A stretch of DNA of 64,000 nt from Parvibaculum sp049651025 (GTDB taxonomy: Bacteria > Pseudomonadota > Alphaproteobacteria > Parvibaculales > Parvibaculaceae), in assembly GCF_049651025.1 (NCBI RefSeq), contig NZ_JBASBH010000035.1, forward strand, positions 1 through 64,000, in the 5' to 3' direction. Both the position numbers and the translations under genes were made by a program. Every line of letters begins with the position of its first letter. Positions within the stretch are counted from its first letter, which is position 1. Below, piece by piece: positions 35,417 to 43,918 of the stretch. The notes beneath the pieces are model-generated. The model was given only the letters and a program-made list of their open reading frames with translations. It did not search any database and was not told the origin of the DNA.

Positions 35417-36325
35417 CTATTCGGCAGCGGTCTCCATGATGCCCTTCATGACACCGGCGACGGGCTCGTGCCCGTAGGTGTCGCGCTGGTAATATTCAGA
35501 CTGATGCGTCGCGGGACGGGCGCCCCAACCAATTTCACACATCCAGCCCGAGGGGTTCATGAAATAGAACGAATACATATGATCGTTGGCATGACGCCCC
35601 GGCGCGATCGCGACGGGAACGTCGTTCTGCCGCACAATTTCGTAAGCGAGACCGACGTCGTCGAAACTCTCCACCTCGATCATCAGGTGGTTGATCCGCT
35701 TGGTGCCGGGCGGGCCGAAAGCGATCGTGTGATCGCGGCTGTTGCAATGCATGAACATGAGTTCGGCTGGCCGAGGAAGGCCCGGAAAGGGAATCTTGTA
35801 TTCGATGCCACCGCGCATGCCGAGCAGCTTGTAGAATTCGTACGTCTTCTCAAGGCCGACCGTCTCGCGCTGGATCAGATGTCCTAGCCCGCCATCGCCG
35901 GTTTTGAACTTGCCATGCATCCGCCGCCCCGGATGAAACGGCTTGTCGAGCTGGAGCTGCGGCCCGTGAAAAATTTCGAGCGGATAGCCGCTGGCATCCT
36001 CGAACTTCATCAGCTCAAGGACACGGCGATCGTCAGCTTCCTCCGGTGTGCCGATGCGGACTTTCACGCCGGCATCTGAAAGCTGTTTCTGCATCTGACG
36101 AAATTCCTCGACGCCCGCGACGCGGAATCCGAGATAGTCGACATCGTCATGGCCGTTTTCCTCGACGATGAATCGATGATGCCAATAATCCATGCGGAAA
36201 TAGCAGCGACCCGCCTCGCCTTCATCGACCACTTCCAGTCCGAGTATCCGGGAAGCGTAGTCCTTCCATTTATCGAGGCTCTTGACGCCGAGCCCCATGT
36301 AGCCAAGCTCCGTGACCTGCACCAT
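35417..36325 (-). CDS. Extradiol ring-cleavage dioxygenase, VOC (type I) family
   Basis: The product is 302 residues from ATG 36325. Two VOC modules are present. The metal ligands of the C-terminal module are visible, counted from the upstream ATG, as H151 (GGLGHLIQRE), H215 (RINHLMIEV) and E266 (GWMCEIGWG). The conserved HANDHMYSFYFMNPSG lies before the last ligand. It cleaves a catechol next to the hydroxyls with O2 and Fe(II). It resembles BphC as well as the VOC-type homoprotocatechuate 2,3-dioxygenase; the hpa neighbours favour the latter. GGAGG fits ATG 36325 better than the ATG two codons upstream. Confidence 0.85.
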   Translation of the reverse strand: MVQVTELGYMGLGVKSLDKWKDYASRILGLEVVDEGEAGRCYFRMDYWHHRFIVEENGHDDVDYLGFRVAGVEEFRQMQKQLSDAGVKVRIGTPEEADDRRVLELMKFEDASGYPLEIFHGPQLQLDKPFHPGRRMHGKFKTGDGGLGHLIQRETVGLEKTYEFYKLLGMRGGIEYKIPFPGLPRPAELMFMHCNSRDHTIAFGPPGTKRINHLMIEVESFDDVGLAYEIVRQNDVPVAIAPGRHANDHMYSFYFMNPSGWMCEIGWGARPATHQSEYYQRDTYGHEPVAGVMKGIMETAAE

Positions 36326-36339
36326 GCCCATTCCTCCCC

Positions 36340-37800
36340 TCAGGCGAACGATCCTTTGCGGATCGATATGTTCTTGATGTCGCTATAGAAGTCGAAGCTC
36401 CAGGTTCCGCCTTCGCGGCCGATCCCGGAATCCCGGCTTCCGCCGAAAGGCACCGCGAGATCGCGCACGAAGAAGCAATTGACCCAGACCGTGCCCGCTA
36501 CGACCTTCGATGCGAATGCGGTCGCGCGCGCTTCATTCCGGCTGAAGAGCGTCGCGGCAAGGCCGTATCTGGTGCCATTCGCAAGCTCGATCGCCTCATC
36601 GTCGGATGAGAAGTTCTGCCAGGTGAGAACGGGGCCGAAGACTTCGCGCTGCGCGATTTCGAGTTCCGGACTCACGTTGGAAAAAAGCGTCGGCTGGAAA
36701 TAAAGCTCGCCGAAATTGGCGCGCGAGCCGCCCCAGAGCGGCACGGCCCCATCTGCCTTGGCGCGGTCGACGAAGCCCGCGACACGATCGAAATGCTCTT
36801 TATGAATGAGCGGTCCGACACGAGTATCCTTGTCACGCGGATCACCGACGATCATGTGGCTCGCGGCGCTGCGAACTTTTTCCAGAAACGGTTCCTCGAT
36901 CGATTTCTCGACCATGATCCGAGTACCGGCAAGGCAGACCTGCCCCGCATTCATGTATTGCGCGGCCACCGTTTGCGCCGCCGCATCGAGATCGGCATCT
37001 GCGCAGACGATGAAAGGCGACTTTCCGCCAAGCTCCGAACTCATCGGCGTGATGGAGCGCGCCGCTGCCTGACCAATGATTTTCGCCGTGTCCGTCGAGC
37101 CCGTAAAGCTGATGCGATCAACATCGGGATGATTGACAAGCGCATCGCCAGCTTCTTCGCCTATCCCCTGCACGACATTGAGAACGCCTGCGGGAACACC
37201 AGCAGCATGGGCGATATCGGCCATCAGCGAGCAGGTGAGCGGCGCCCATTCCGGCGGCTTGACGACGATGGTGTTGCCAGCGGCGAGCGCGGGGCCAACC
37301 TTCCATGTCGTCAACATCAAGGGCGCATTCCACGGCGTGATCAGTGCCGCGACGCCTGCAGGATCATATCTCACATGATTGACGACCTCGGGCGAGTCGA
37401 TCGAATGACCATCGAGCGTCAGCGCCCAGTCGGCAAAAAATTCGATATTCTGTGCCGCGCGCGGAACGACCCTGTGCACGTTGCCCATGAGCAGCGAACC
37501 GTTGTCCATGGTTTCAACGGCGGCAAGTTCATTTGCGCGCGCCAGAATGCCTTGAGCGAAGCGCTTCAGGATCGGCAAGCGACCTTTGGGACCAAGAGCG
37601 GCCCATGCCGGAAACGCCTTGCGGGCGGCGGCGACAGCCTGATCCACCTCCGCCTTGCCGCCGGCGGCGACATCCGCCAGGTGCGAACCGTCCACCGGCG
37701 ACATATTGGCGAACCCCCGTGCAGACGATACGCGCCGCCCGTCGATCCAGTGATCGGTCGAGACCTCGACACCGGCAATATTTGCAACATTCCTCGCCAT
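36340..37800 (-). CDS. Aldehyde dehydrogenase, probable carboxymethyl-hydroxymuconate semialdehyde dehydrogenase
   Basis: The product is 486 residues, an NAD(P)-dependent aldehyde dehydrogenase. The catalytic pair is C289 (NAGQVCLAGTR) and E256 (SSELGGKSP). The cofactor site includes ITPWNAPLML and VVKPPEWAP with K181. Its place between HpaB-like and dioxygenase genes points to oxidation of the ring-cleavage semialdehyde (HpaE role). GGAGG before ATG 37800 decides the start over the adjacent GTG 37803. The hpaB stop overlaps this ATG (TGATG), so they are coupled. Confidence 0.87.
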   Translation of the reverse strand: MARNVANIAGVEVSTDHWIDGRRVSSARGFANMSPVDGSHLADVAAGGKAEVDQAVAAARKAFPAWAALGPKGRLPILKRFAQGILARANELAAVETMDNGSLLMGNVHRVVPRAAQNIEFFADWALTLDGHSIDSPEVVNHVRYDPAGVAALITPWNAPLMLTTWKVGPALAAGNTIVVKPPEWAPLTCSLMADIAHAAGVPAGVLNVVQGIGEEAGDALVNHPDVDRISFTGSTDTAKIIGQAAARSITPMSSELGGKSPFIVCADADLDAAAQTVAAQYMNAGQVCLAGTRIMVEKSIEEPFLEKVRSAASHMIVGDPRDKDTRVGPLIHKEHFDRVAGFVDRAKADGAVPLWGGSRANFGELYFQPTLFSNVSPELEIAQREVFGPVLTWQNFSSDDEAIELANGTRYGLAATLFSRNEARATAFASKVVAGTVWVNCFFVRDLAVPFGGSRDSGIGREGGTWSFDFYSDIKNISIRKGSFA

Positions 37801-39275
37801 CACACCGCCTCCGCAAGCTTGAGTTCCGGGGCGAGCGGCGCGTCTTCCTTCAGGAAACGGTCGACCAGACGATCGGCCCGACCGCGGTCGGCGATCATGT
37901 GGGCGACCTGCTGGTTGCGCGCGCCAGAGGCCAGATAGAAGCGCTCATATTGTTCGCCGCGGCTTGCAAGCGCGCTACCTGTAAAGTCCCAGGCGAGACG
38001 GAAGAGGCGGCTGCGCGTCTCGGCGTCGATACCGTTTGCTCCATGCATGTAGCGATCGATGAGCGGCCGCAAGCCCGGATCTGCAAGCTGCGCTTCGGTC
38101 GGCGCGGCCAACAGATTGTGCGAACCGAGAAGACGGATGATCTCGTTCACGCGGGGGAACCAGCTCGGCAGCAACGATTTCAGCGCGGTGAGCGGCGCAC
38201 CGTTCGGGAACCAGACACCGTTACCGAACTCATAGGCGTCCTGTTCGGCCGACTGGATGCAGGAGCGCGCGAATTGGCCATAGCTCCACAATTCGCCCAG
38301 CATCTGCACGGATGGCGGCTGCAACCCGCCAATCGCCTCCGTCATGCGCGTTGCGATGCCCCATGCGAATTCGAGCTTGGTCTGTGCCCGGATCATGGTT
38401 TGCTGCATCACATTCGGAAACCAGCCGGTTGCCATAACCTGATTGTAGACATTGACGTTGCAGTTGATGTGGATGCGGTCTCGCGGGACCTCCACATCGT
38501 CAAAGATGACAAAGGCATCCTGCTCGTCGAAGCGCGAAGATAGCGGATGGTCGCGCAAGTTAAGCGTGCCGGCGCAGCTGTCACGGCAGATGAATTTGAG
38601 GCCGGGCGTGTTGATGGGGATGCAGAAGGAGAGTGCATAGTCGTGCGCATCGGGGCGCACGGGATGCGCCGGATAGACAGCAAGCTCGTCCGCAAAGGGG
38701 GCAAGCGTCGCCAGAACGCGGGCGCCGCGCACAATGATGCCGTGTTCCGTCTCACCGACCTTATGAAGCGGCACTTCATTCGGCGGACCCACGATATCGC
38801 CGGCCGCCTTGTCGACCGTCGGATGGATGATGGTGTGGGTGAGCGAGATGTCATTGCGGCGCAGGAATTTCTGATAGTTGACGAGGTTCTCCGCGCCCTC
38901 CTCATTGCCGTTCGCGCCCCATTCGTCAGAGCGGCCTGCAAATCCCGCATAGGTCACGTTCATATAGTCTGGCGATCGCCCCATGACGCCGACTGTATAT
39001 TCCGCATGGCGCGCCAGCGCCTTGTGGCGGCGCAGAATGTCCTCCTTCGAGCGCGGAATCATGTGGCTGGCATTGATCTTCTCGCCCGTTTCCGGGTCCG
39101 GCATCAGGCAGTCCTCTGCATAGGCGTATTGCAGGTCGAAAAGACCGGCAAGGCCGCGCGCGGCGCCTGCGAAGGCCGGATGATCGACAATATCGGTGAC
39201 GCGGTCGGACCCTACCCAGATCTCGCGGTCGCCCTTCAGACCCTTCAGGAATTCCTTTCCTGTACGTGCCGCCAT
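37800..39275 (-). CDS. hpaB: 4-Hydroxyphenylacetate 3-monooxygenase oxygenase component (HpaB family)
   Basis: The product is 491 residues from ATG 39275, preceded by GGGAGGGGAG. The family is flavin-dependent with an acyl-CoA-dehydrogenase-like fold; FADH2 comes from a separate reductase. MGRSPDYMNVTYAGFAG, HTIIHPTVDK and GARVLATLAPFADE are conserved blocks near the active site. It hydroxylates a phenol at the ortho position to give a catechol. No HpaC reductase gene is in the window. It is the first gene of a leftward operon with ALDH, dioxygenase and FAH genes and is divergent from a TetR regulator. The phenolic substrate is inferred from context. Confidence 0.85.
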   Translation of the reverse strand: MAARTGKEFLKGLKGDREIWVGSDRVTDIVDHPAFAGAARGLAGLFDLQYAYAEDCLMPDPETGEKINASHMIPRSKEDILRRHKALARHAEYTVGVMGRSPDYMNVTYAGFAGRSDEWGANGNEEGAENLVNYQKFLRRNDISLTHTIIHPTVDKAAGDIVGPPNEVPLHKVGETEHGIIVRGARVLATLAPFADELAVYPAHPVRPDAHDYALSFCIPINTPGLKFICRDSCAGTLNLRDHPLSSRFDEQDAFVIFDDVEVPRDRIHINCNVNVYNQVMATGWFPNVMQQTMIRAQTKLEFAWGIATRMTEAIGGLQPPSVQMLGELWSYGQFARSCIQSAEQDAYEFGNGVWFPNGAPLTALKSLLPSWFPRVNEIIRLLGSHNLLAAPTEAQLADPGLRPLIDRYMHGANGIDAETRSRLFRLAWDFTGSALASRGEQYERFYLASGARNQQVAHMIADRGRADRLVDRFLKEDAPLAPELKLAEAV

Positions 39276-39327
39276 GTGCGCTCCCCTCCCTTGAATGTGG
39301 GACGTCGCCTCATGAGTGCGCGCCCGT

Positions 39328-39347
39328 TTATGATTCAATTCATTTAT
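39328..39347. promoter_or_regulatory. TetR operator candidate 1
   Basis: The core is the dyad ATGA-N6-TCAT at 39330-39343, extended to TTATGAT, two bases, AA, one base, TCATTTAT. The same 20-base pattern with 17 identities recurs at 40227-40246, before the second catabolic unit. Placement over the hpaB transcript start supports a repressor site. Confidence 0.6.
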
Positions 39348-39348
39348 G

Positions 39349-39377
39349 AGTACAATCACTTTTAAAAAACGTGTCAA
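39349..39377 (-). promoter_or_regulatory. Promoter of the hpaB-like operon
   Basis: On the minus strand TTGACA (39377-39372) and TGTACT (39354-39349) are 17 bases apart. The transcript start would fall near 39342, inside the operator candidate at 39328-39347, which fits repression by the divergent TetR protein. Confidence 0.55.
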
Positions 39378-39488
39378 GCGTCGAGTTATATTGCGGCGGC
39401 GAAAGGTGCGATTGACAACGGGGAGCGATCGGCCAAGTTGTTTCTTCGACGAGAATTCGAGCGAGATTCGCAGGAAGAGCGGTAGGAA

Positions 39489-40199
39489 GTGGCTGAAACC
39501 AAGGCGACGAAGGTACGGAAGGCGGGCGTCCCGCCCATCCCACGCACAGGACGGCGCGAGCGCAATAAACAAGAAAAGCTCGACCGGATTCTTGCCGCCG
39601 CCCGCGATCTTTTTGCCGCCAAGGGCTTCAACGAAACGACCACGCAGGAAATCGCCCAGCGCGCCGATATCGGAACGGGCACGCTGTTCCTCTATGCAAA
39701 GACCAAGGAAGACCTCCTCATCATGGTCTTCCATGACGAAATGATCGAAACGTCACGGACAGCTTTTCGCAAGGTTTCGCCGGACACGCCGCTGATCGAT
39801 CAGCTCATGCAGGTCTTCAACTCGATGATCGCCTATCACAATCGCGACTTGCCGCTCGCGCGCGCGCTCATTCGCGAAATCACCGTGCTCTCCCGCCCCG
39901 AACGCCGCGAGGATGTGCGCTCGCTGATGCGCGTTATCTATAGCGGCATCGCCGATCTTCTTGCGGCGACGCAGAAGAAAGAAAAACTACGGACGGACGT
40001 CGATCTGATGATGGCCGCCGAAAATTTTTTCGGCATCTATTACCTCAGCCTGATCGGCTGGCTCGGCGGACAAACGACGAAGCAGGACTTCGTGAAAAGA
40101 CTTCGCAGAAAGCTCACAATCGCCGTCGAGGGGCTGATCGATCGCACCGCCGGAACGCCCGCCGCAGCGAAAAACAGATCGGCGCAAAAAATCAGATGA
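39489..40199 (+). CDS. TetR-family transcriptional regulator of the aromatic-degradation genes
   Basis: The product is 236 residues. A basic N-terminal arm (about 30 residues) precedes the TetR helix-turn-helix, with RILAAARDLFAAKGFNETT, then QEIAQRADIGTGTLFLY. A helical ligand-binding domain follows. It starts at GTG 39489 with AGG close upstream. It sits between the two divergently arranged catabolic units, and a shared dyad lies before each, so it is likely their repressor, relieved by an aromatic acid or a CoA ester. Confidence 0.85.
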   Translation: MAETKATKVRKAGVPPIPRTGRRERNKQEKLDRILAAARDLFAAKGFNETTTQEIAQRADIGTGTLFLYAKTKEDLLIMVFHDEMIETSRTAFRKVSPDTPLIDQLMQVFNSMIAYHNRDLPLARALIREITVLSRPERREDVRSLMRVIYSGIADLLAATQKKEKLRTDVDLMMAAENFFGIYYLSLIGWLGGQTTKQDFVKRLRRKLTIAVEGLIDRTAGTPAAAKNRSAQKIR

Positions 40200-40212
40200 T
40201 CGCACCCATATA

Positions 40213-40246
40213 TTGACTTTAGTCAATTATGATGGAACTCATTTAT
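40213..40246 (+). promoter_or_regulatory. Control region of the hpaI-hpaH unit: FNR-like dyad plus TetR operator candidate 2
   Basis: TTGAC-TTTA-GTCAA at 40213-40226 is a perfect dyad with FNR/CRP-family spacing. It is followed immediately by the second copy of the TetR operator candidate at 40227-40246 (core ATGA-N6-TCAT at 40229-40242). A TATATA lies at 40244-40249. Together these suggest combined control of the unit starting at 40296. Confidence 0.5.
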
Positions 40247-40295
40247 ATAGTTGCGCCATGCGAATTCGCACGGGCGCCCAACATGAGAGCAGATC

Positions 40296-41075
40296 ATGTC
40301 TTCATCATTGAAAGCCCGCTGGAAGGCGGGAGAAGTGACGCTCGGCGCCTGGTGCATGATTCCGAATGCACTAACGGCTGAAGCGCTGGCACATGGCGGG
40401 TTCGACTGGGTACTGATCGATATGCAGCATGGCTGCATGGATTATCAGACGGCCCTCGACATGATCCGCGCCATCGATCTTACGTCGGCCATTCCCATCG
40501 TGCGCGTGCCCTGGAACGATCCCGGAATCATCGGCCGCGTTCTCGATGCGGGCGCTCTGGGCGTCGTGATCCCAATGATCCAGACGGTGGAAGATGCGCG
40601 CCGCGCAGTTGAGGCCTGTCTTTATCCGCCGGCAGGCCGCCGCAGTTTTGGCCCTGTGCGCGTCGGCATGCGCGACGGGCCCGGATATTTTGCCGAAGCA
40701 AACTCGCGCGTCGCCGTCATTCCCATGATTGAAACGCTGGAAGCGCTCGCGGCGGTCGAGGATATCGCGGCTGTACCCGGCGTCGACGCTCTCTTTGTCG
40801 GCCCGTTCGACCTGTCCGTCGCGCTCGGCCTTCCACCGGGCGACAATGACGGCAAGCCCGCCTTCGATGCGGCGATCCGCAAGATTTCGAATGCCGCCAA
40901 AGGAGCCGGTGTGGCGACGGCCGTTCTTTCCAACGCCAAGGTCGCACCGCTCCGCATCGAGCAGGGCTTTCAGATGATTTCCGTCACCACCGATATTTCC
41001 GCTCTCACCATGGCCACGCGTGCGGACCTTCTGACGGTTCAGGCAAGCACGAAGGGAAACGCACATGCTCGATAA
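40296..41075 (+). CDS. hpaI: HpcH/HpaI-family aldolase
   Basis: This 259-residue class II aldolase has FDWVLIDMQHGCMDY, the arginine-bearing PIVRVPWNDP, AGALGVVIPMI, and metal ligands in VIPMIETLEAL and FVGPFDLSVALG. HpaI splits 4-hydroxy-2-oxoheptanedioate into pyruvate and succinate semialdehyde, the last step of the pathway. It overlaps the hydratase gene by 11 bases. The conserved residues are all present. Confidence 0.86.
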   Translation: MSSSLKARWKAGEVTLGAWCMIPNALTAEALAHGGFDWVLIDMQHGCMDYQTALDMIRAIDLTSAIPIVRVPWNDPGIIGRVLDAGALGVVIPMIQTVEDARRAVEACLYPPAGRRSFGPVRVGMRDGPGYFAEANSRVAVIPMIETLEALAAVEDIAAVPGVDALFVGPFDLSVALGLPPGDNDGKPAFDAAIRKISNAAKGAGVATAVLSNAKVAPLRIEQGFQMISVTTDISALTMATRADLLTVQASTKGNAHAR

Positions 41076-41856
41076 AGCGACACGGACAAAAATCGTTACC
41101 GATCTTTGCGGGGTCTATGAGACACGAAAGCCCATACGCCTCCTCACCAAGACCTATCCCGAAATCGAGATCGAGGATGCCTATCGCATTCAGGAAGAAT
41201 TCGTCGCGCGCCATGTGAGCAAGGGGGCGCGCATCAAGGGATACAAGGTCGGCCTCACCTCGAAGCCCATGCAGGAAATGGCAGGCTCGACGGAGCCCGA
41301 TTTCAGCGCCATGACCGACGATTTCTTTCTGCCGGAAGACACGCCCCTGCCCGCTGCACGCTTCTTCGCCCCCATGATCGAAATCGAGATCGCCTTCGTC
41401 ATGAAGCACGCGTTGAGGGGACCCGGCATTCTACCTGTCGACGTGCTTCGGGCGACGGACTTTGTTCTGCCCGCAATCGAGATCGTCGACTTCCGGCTCG
41501 CACGGGAGCCCGGCATGAATATCATCGACACGGTTGCGGATCTTGCTGCCTGCGGCGCAGTCGTTCTCGGCGCCAATCCCCGGCGGCTCGATGCAATCGA
41601 CATTCGGCGCGTGAAGGGCTCGATCATCCGCAATGGCAAGATCGAGCAGGAAGGCGAAGCCTCGGCCGTGCTGGGCAATCCGGTGACCTCGGTCGCCTGG
41701 CTCGCGAACAAGCTCGGCGAATTCGGTGTCACCTTCGAGCCGGGCCACGTCATCCTGACCGGATCCTTCGTTCGCGCCATGCCCGTCAATGCGGGCGACG
41801 ACATCGTGTGTCGCTTCGATCAGGGGTTTGGTGATGTCGCAACAAGTTTCATCTGA
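41065..41856 (+). CDS. hpaH: 2-Oxo-hept-4-ene-1,7-dioate hydratase (HpaH/MhpD family)
   Basis: The product is 263 residues. KGYKVGLTSKPMQEM is conserved, and the metal-binding glutamates are in APMIEIEIAFVM. LPAIEIVDFRL and PGHVILTGSFVRAMPV complete the family pattern. It adds water to the dienoate before aldol cleavage by the gene just upstream, with which it overlaps by 11 bases. The two form a compact unit controlled from 40213-40246. Confidence 0.87.
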   Translation: MLDKATRTKIVTDLCGVYETRKPIRLLTKTYPEIEIEDAYRIQEEFVARHVSKGARIKGYKVGLTSKPMQEMAGSTEPDFSAMTDDFFLPEDTPLPAARFFAPMIEIEIAFVMKHALRGPGILPVDVLRATDFVLPAIEIVDFRLAREPGMNIIDTVADLAACGAVVLGANPRRLDAIDIRRVKGSIIRNGKIEQEGEASAVLGNPVTSVAWLANKLGEFGVTFEPGHVILTGSFVRAMPVNAGDDIVCRFDQGFGDVATSFI

Positions 41857-41947
41857 CCGGAGAGGCCAGAAGGCGATATAGTAACCTTCGTTCCCTTGGC
41901 GGTTCCCGTTTGCCAAGGCCTCATCGAAAAACACGAGAAAAAGCGAC

Positions 41948-42352
41948 ATGCCGATAATCAGAGGTTACAAGCAGCTAATGGCGGAGGCGCGGGAGAAAAT
42001 CCGTACACTGACGCTTGCGGAGGCCGAGGCGCTGCTTGATGCCCCTAACGTCGTCTTCGTCGATATTCGCGACGTCCGCGAGTTGGAGCGCGAAGGCATC
42101 ATTCCGGGGGCCTTCCATGCTCCGCGGGGAATGCTGGAATTCTGGGTTGATCCGGAAAGTCCTTACTACAAGGATATTTTCGGCTCAGGAAAGGAATTCG
42201 TTCTCTACTGCCAGTCAGCCTGGCGCTCTAGTCTCGCGACAGCCGCTTTGCAGGATATGGGACTGACGAATGTCTGCCATATCGAGGGCGGCTTCGGGGC
42301 ATGGAAAGAAGCCGGGCTGCCCATCGGGGAAAAGCCGCAGCACAAGCGCTGA
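41948..42352 (+). CDS. Rhodanese-like domain protein
   Basis: This 134-residue single-domain rhodanese has NVVFVDIRDVRELEREG and the active-site loop YCQSAWRS with C88 as the sulfur carrier. GGFGAWKEAGLP closes the fold. It transfers sulfane sulfur or reduces oxidised thiols. A YeiH-type transporter gene follows about 130 bases later, hinting at a sulfur-compound role. No signal peptide is present, so it should be cytoplasmic. Confidence 0.85.
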   Translation: MPIIRGYKQLMAEAREKIRTLTLAEAEALLDAPNVVFVDIRDVRELEREGIIPGAFHAPRGMLEFWVDPESPYYKDIFGSGKEFVLYCQSAWRSSLATAALQDMGLTNVCHIEGGFGAWKEAGLPIGEKPQHKR

Positions 42353-42485
42353 GCTGCCCCTTCTCGGGAAACGGAGAGCGCCACGCCAGCGGTGCACAAT
42401 AGAGAAAGACATTCGATTGGCGGCAGGCCCAAAAAATCTGCAGAATCCGCTTGTCGAGCTTGAACGGCTGGAATCGCTCGACAGC

Positions 42486-43532
42486 ATGGAAGGCATCGTC
42501 CATGTCGAGCAATCGCAACCTTCGCGCCTCTATCGATACGTTCCGAGCGGCGCGCTGCTTCACGCTGTCTATCCGGGCGTGCTCGCCGCGCTGACAATTG
42601 CGCTCGCCTCTTCATGGCTCTCACAGCATTACGGCGCGCCGGTCATGCTGTTCGCGCTGCTGTTCGGCATGGCTTTTCATTTCCTGCATGAAGAAGGGCG
42701 CTGCGTTGCCGGGATCGAGTTTTCGTCACGCACCGTGTTGCGTGTCGGCGTCGCGCTTCTCGGCGCTCGCATCACGGCTGCACAGATAGAAAGTCTTGGC
42801 ATCGTCCCGGTCGCAACGGTCGTGGTCGGCGTTGCCACAACAATCCTCGTGGGCATATTGCTCTCCAAACGCCTCGGGCTGGGTGGAACCTTTGGCCTCC
42901 TGTCCGGCGGCGCCGTCGCGATATGCGGCGCGTCGGCCGCGCTTGCCATTGCGTCGGTATTGCCACATCACAAGGAGAGCGAACGGGACACCATCCTCAC
43001 CGTCGTCGCGGTGACCGCTCTCTCCACGCTTGCGATGATCCTCTACCCGGTCTTCGTCACAGCGCTGAAGCTCGATCATGCCCATGCCGGGATTTTTCTG
43101 GGCGGCACAATCCACGACGTCGCCCAGGTCGTCGGCGCAGGTTTCATGATCTCGCCCGAGACCGGCGACGTTGCGACCTATGTGAAGCTCCTGCGCGTGT
43201 CCATGTTGCTCCCGGTCGTCTTCATCATCGCGCTTGTCGTCGCCAGAAACGCCAGCACCGCCGCATCCAGAAAAGCTCCTTTGCTGCCTCCGTTTCTGCT
43301 CGGCTTCGCCGCGCTGGTCGCATTGAACAGCTTTGGTCTCCTGCCAAAGCAATCCATCGAGGGTGCCACAGATGTCTCGCGCTGGTGTCTGATAACGGCC
43401 ATTGCCGCGCTTGGCATGAAGACGTCATTCAAGGATCTCGTAACCGTCGGCTGGCGGCCAATCGGCCTGATGCTGGCGGAAACCGCGTGGATCGCCATCC
43501 TCGTCCTCGTCTCGGTCGAATTCTTCGCCTGA
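42486..43532 (+). CDS. YeiH-family putative sulfate/sulfite exporter-like membrane protein
   Basis: The product is 348 residues from ATG 42486, about ten hydrophobic helices. LLFGMAFHFLHEEGRC, LRVGVALLGARIT, LSGGAVAICGASAALA and GGTIHDVAQVVGAG are signature blocks of YeiH (UPF0324) proteins. The transported substrate is not proven for the family. The frame is open further upstream, but 348 residues is the usual length. A TTG near 42416 cannot be excluded. The upstream rhodanese supports a link with sulfur metabolism. Confidence 0.8.
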   Translation: MEGIVHVEQSQPSRLYRYVPSGALLHAVYPGVLAALTIALASSWLSQHYGAPVMLFALLFGMAFHFLHEEGRCVAGIEFSSRTVLRVGVALLGARITAAQIESLGIVPVATVVVGVATTILVGILLSKRLGLGGTFGLLSGGAVAICGASAALAIASVLPHHKESERDTILTVVAVTALSTLAMILYPVFVTALKLDHAHAGIFLGGTIHDVAQVVGAGFMISPETGDVATYVKLLRVSMLLPVVFIIALVVARNASTAASRKAPLLPPFLLGFAALVALNSFGLLPKQSIEGATDVSRWCLITAIAALGMKTSFKDLVTVGWRPIGLMLAETAWIAILVLVSVEFFA

Positions 43533-43918
43533 CGCCTCGAAGCTTCGGCGGAAACGATTGGACGGCGCGGGCGTAGAAGAACCTCCAGGCTGAGCCTCGC
43601 GATTCAAATCTCTGCCATTTTCGTGCGCTCGAATCCATCATTGCGCAAAAACCATTCAGAGTTCGGCGATGCGACTGCGGCTTATAGCTCGCTTTGAATC
43701 GATCTATTCTACCGCACAAGTGAAATTCCACTGATCAACATGATGGTCGCAATAATGATCCGCAGGGACAGGAGAACTGCGTAGAGAAAGTTAGCCGCAG
43801 TTTCCGTAGTCGGATCAATAGCGACCCATCCAGATAGGGAATTAGGCTTGAGGATCGGGGCGTCTCTTATACCCAGAACCCACCTTGCTAGTCCGGACGA
43901 TATCGAGTGGCTTCAGGA
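43533..43918. other. Gene-free interval between convergent units
   Basis: I see no supported gene, RNA or terminator in these 386 bases. A short palindrome CGAAGCTTCG occurs shortly after the YeiH stop. Base composition is lower in G+C than in the flanking genes, and open frames here are short, with no ribosome site. Confidence 0.4.

Noticed and set aside
43429..43731. 100-codon minus-strand frame near the end of the YeiH gene
   Set aside because: It overlaps the conserved YeiH C-terminus and has no start signal or recognisable content.
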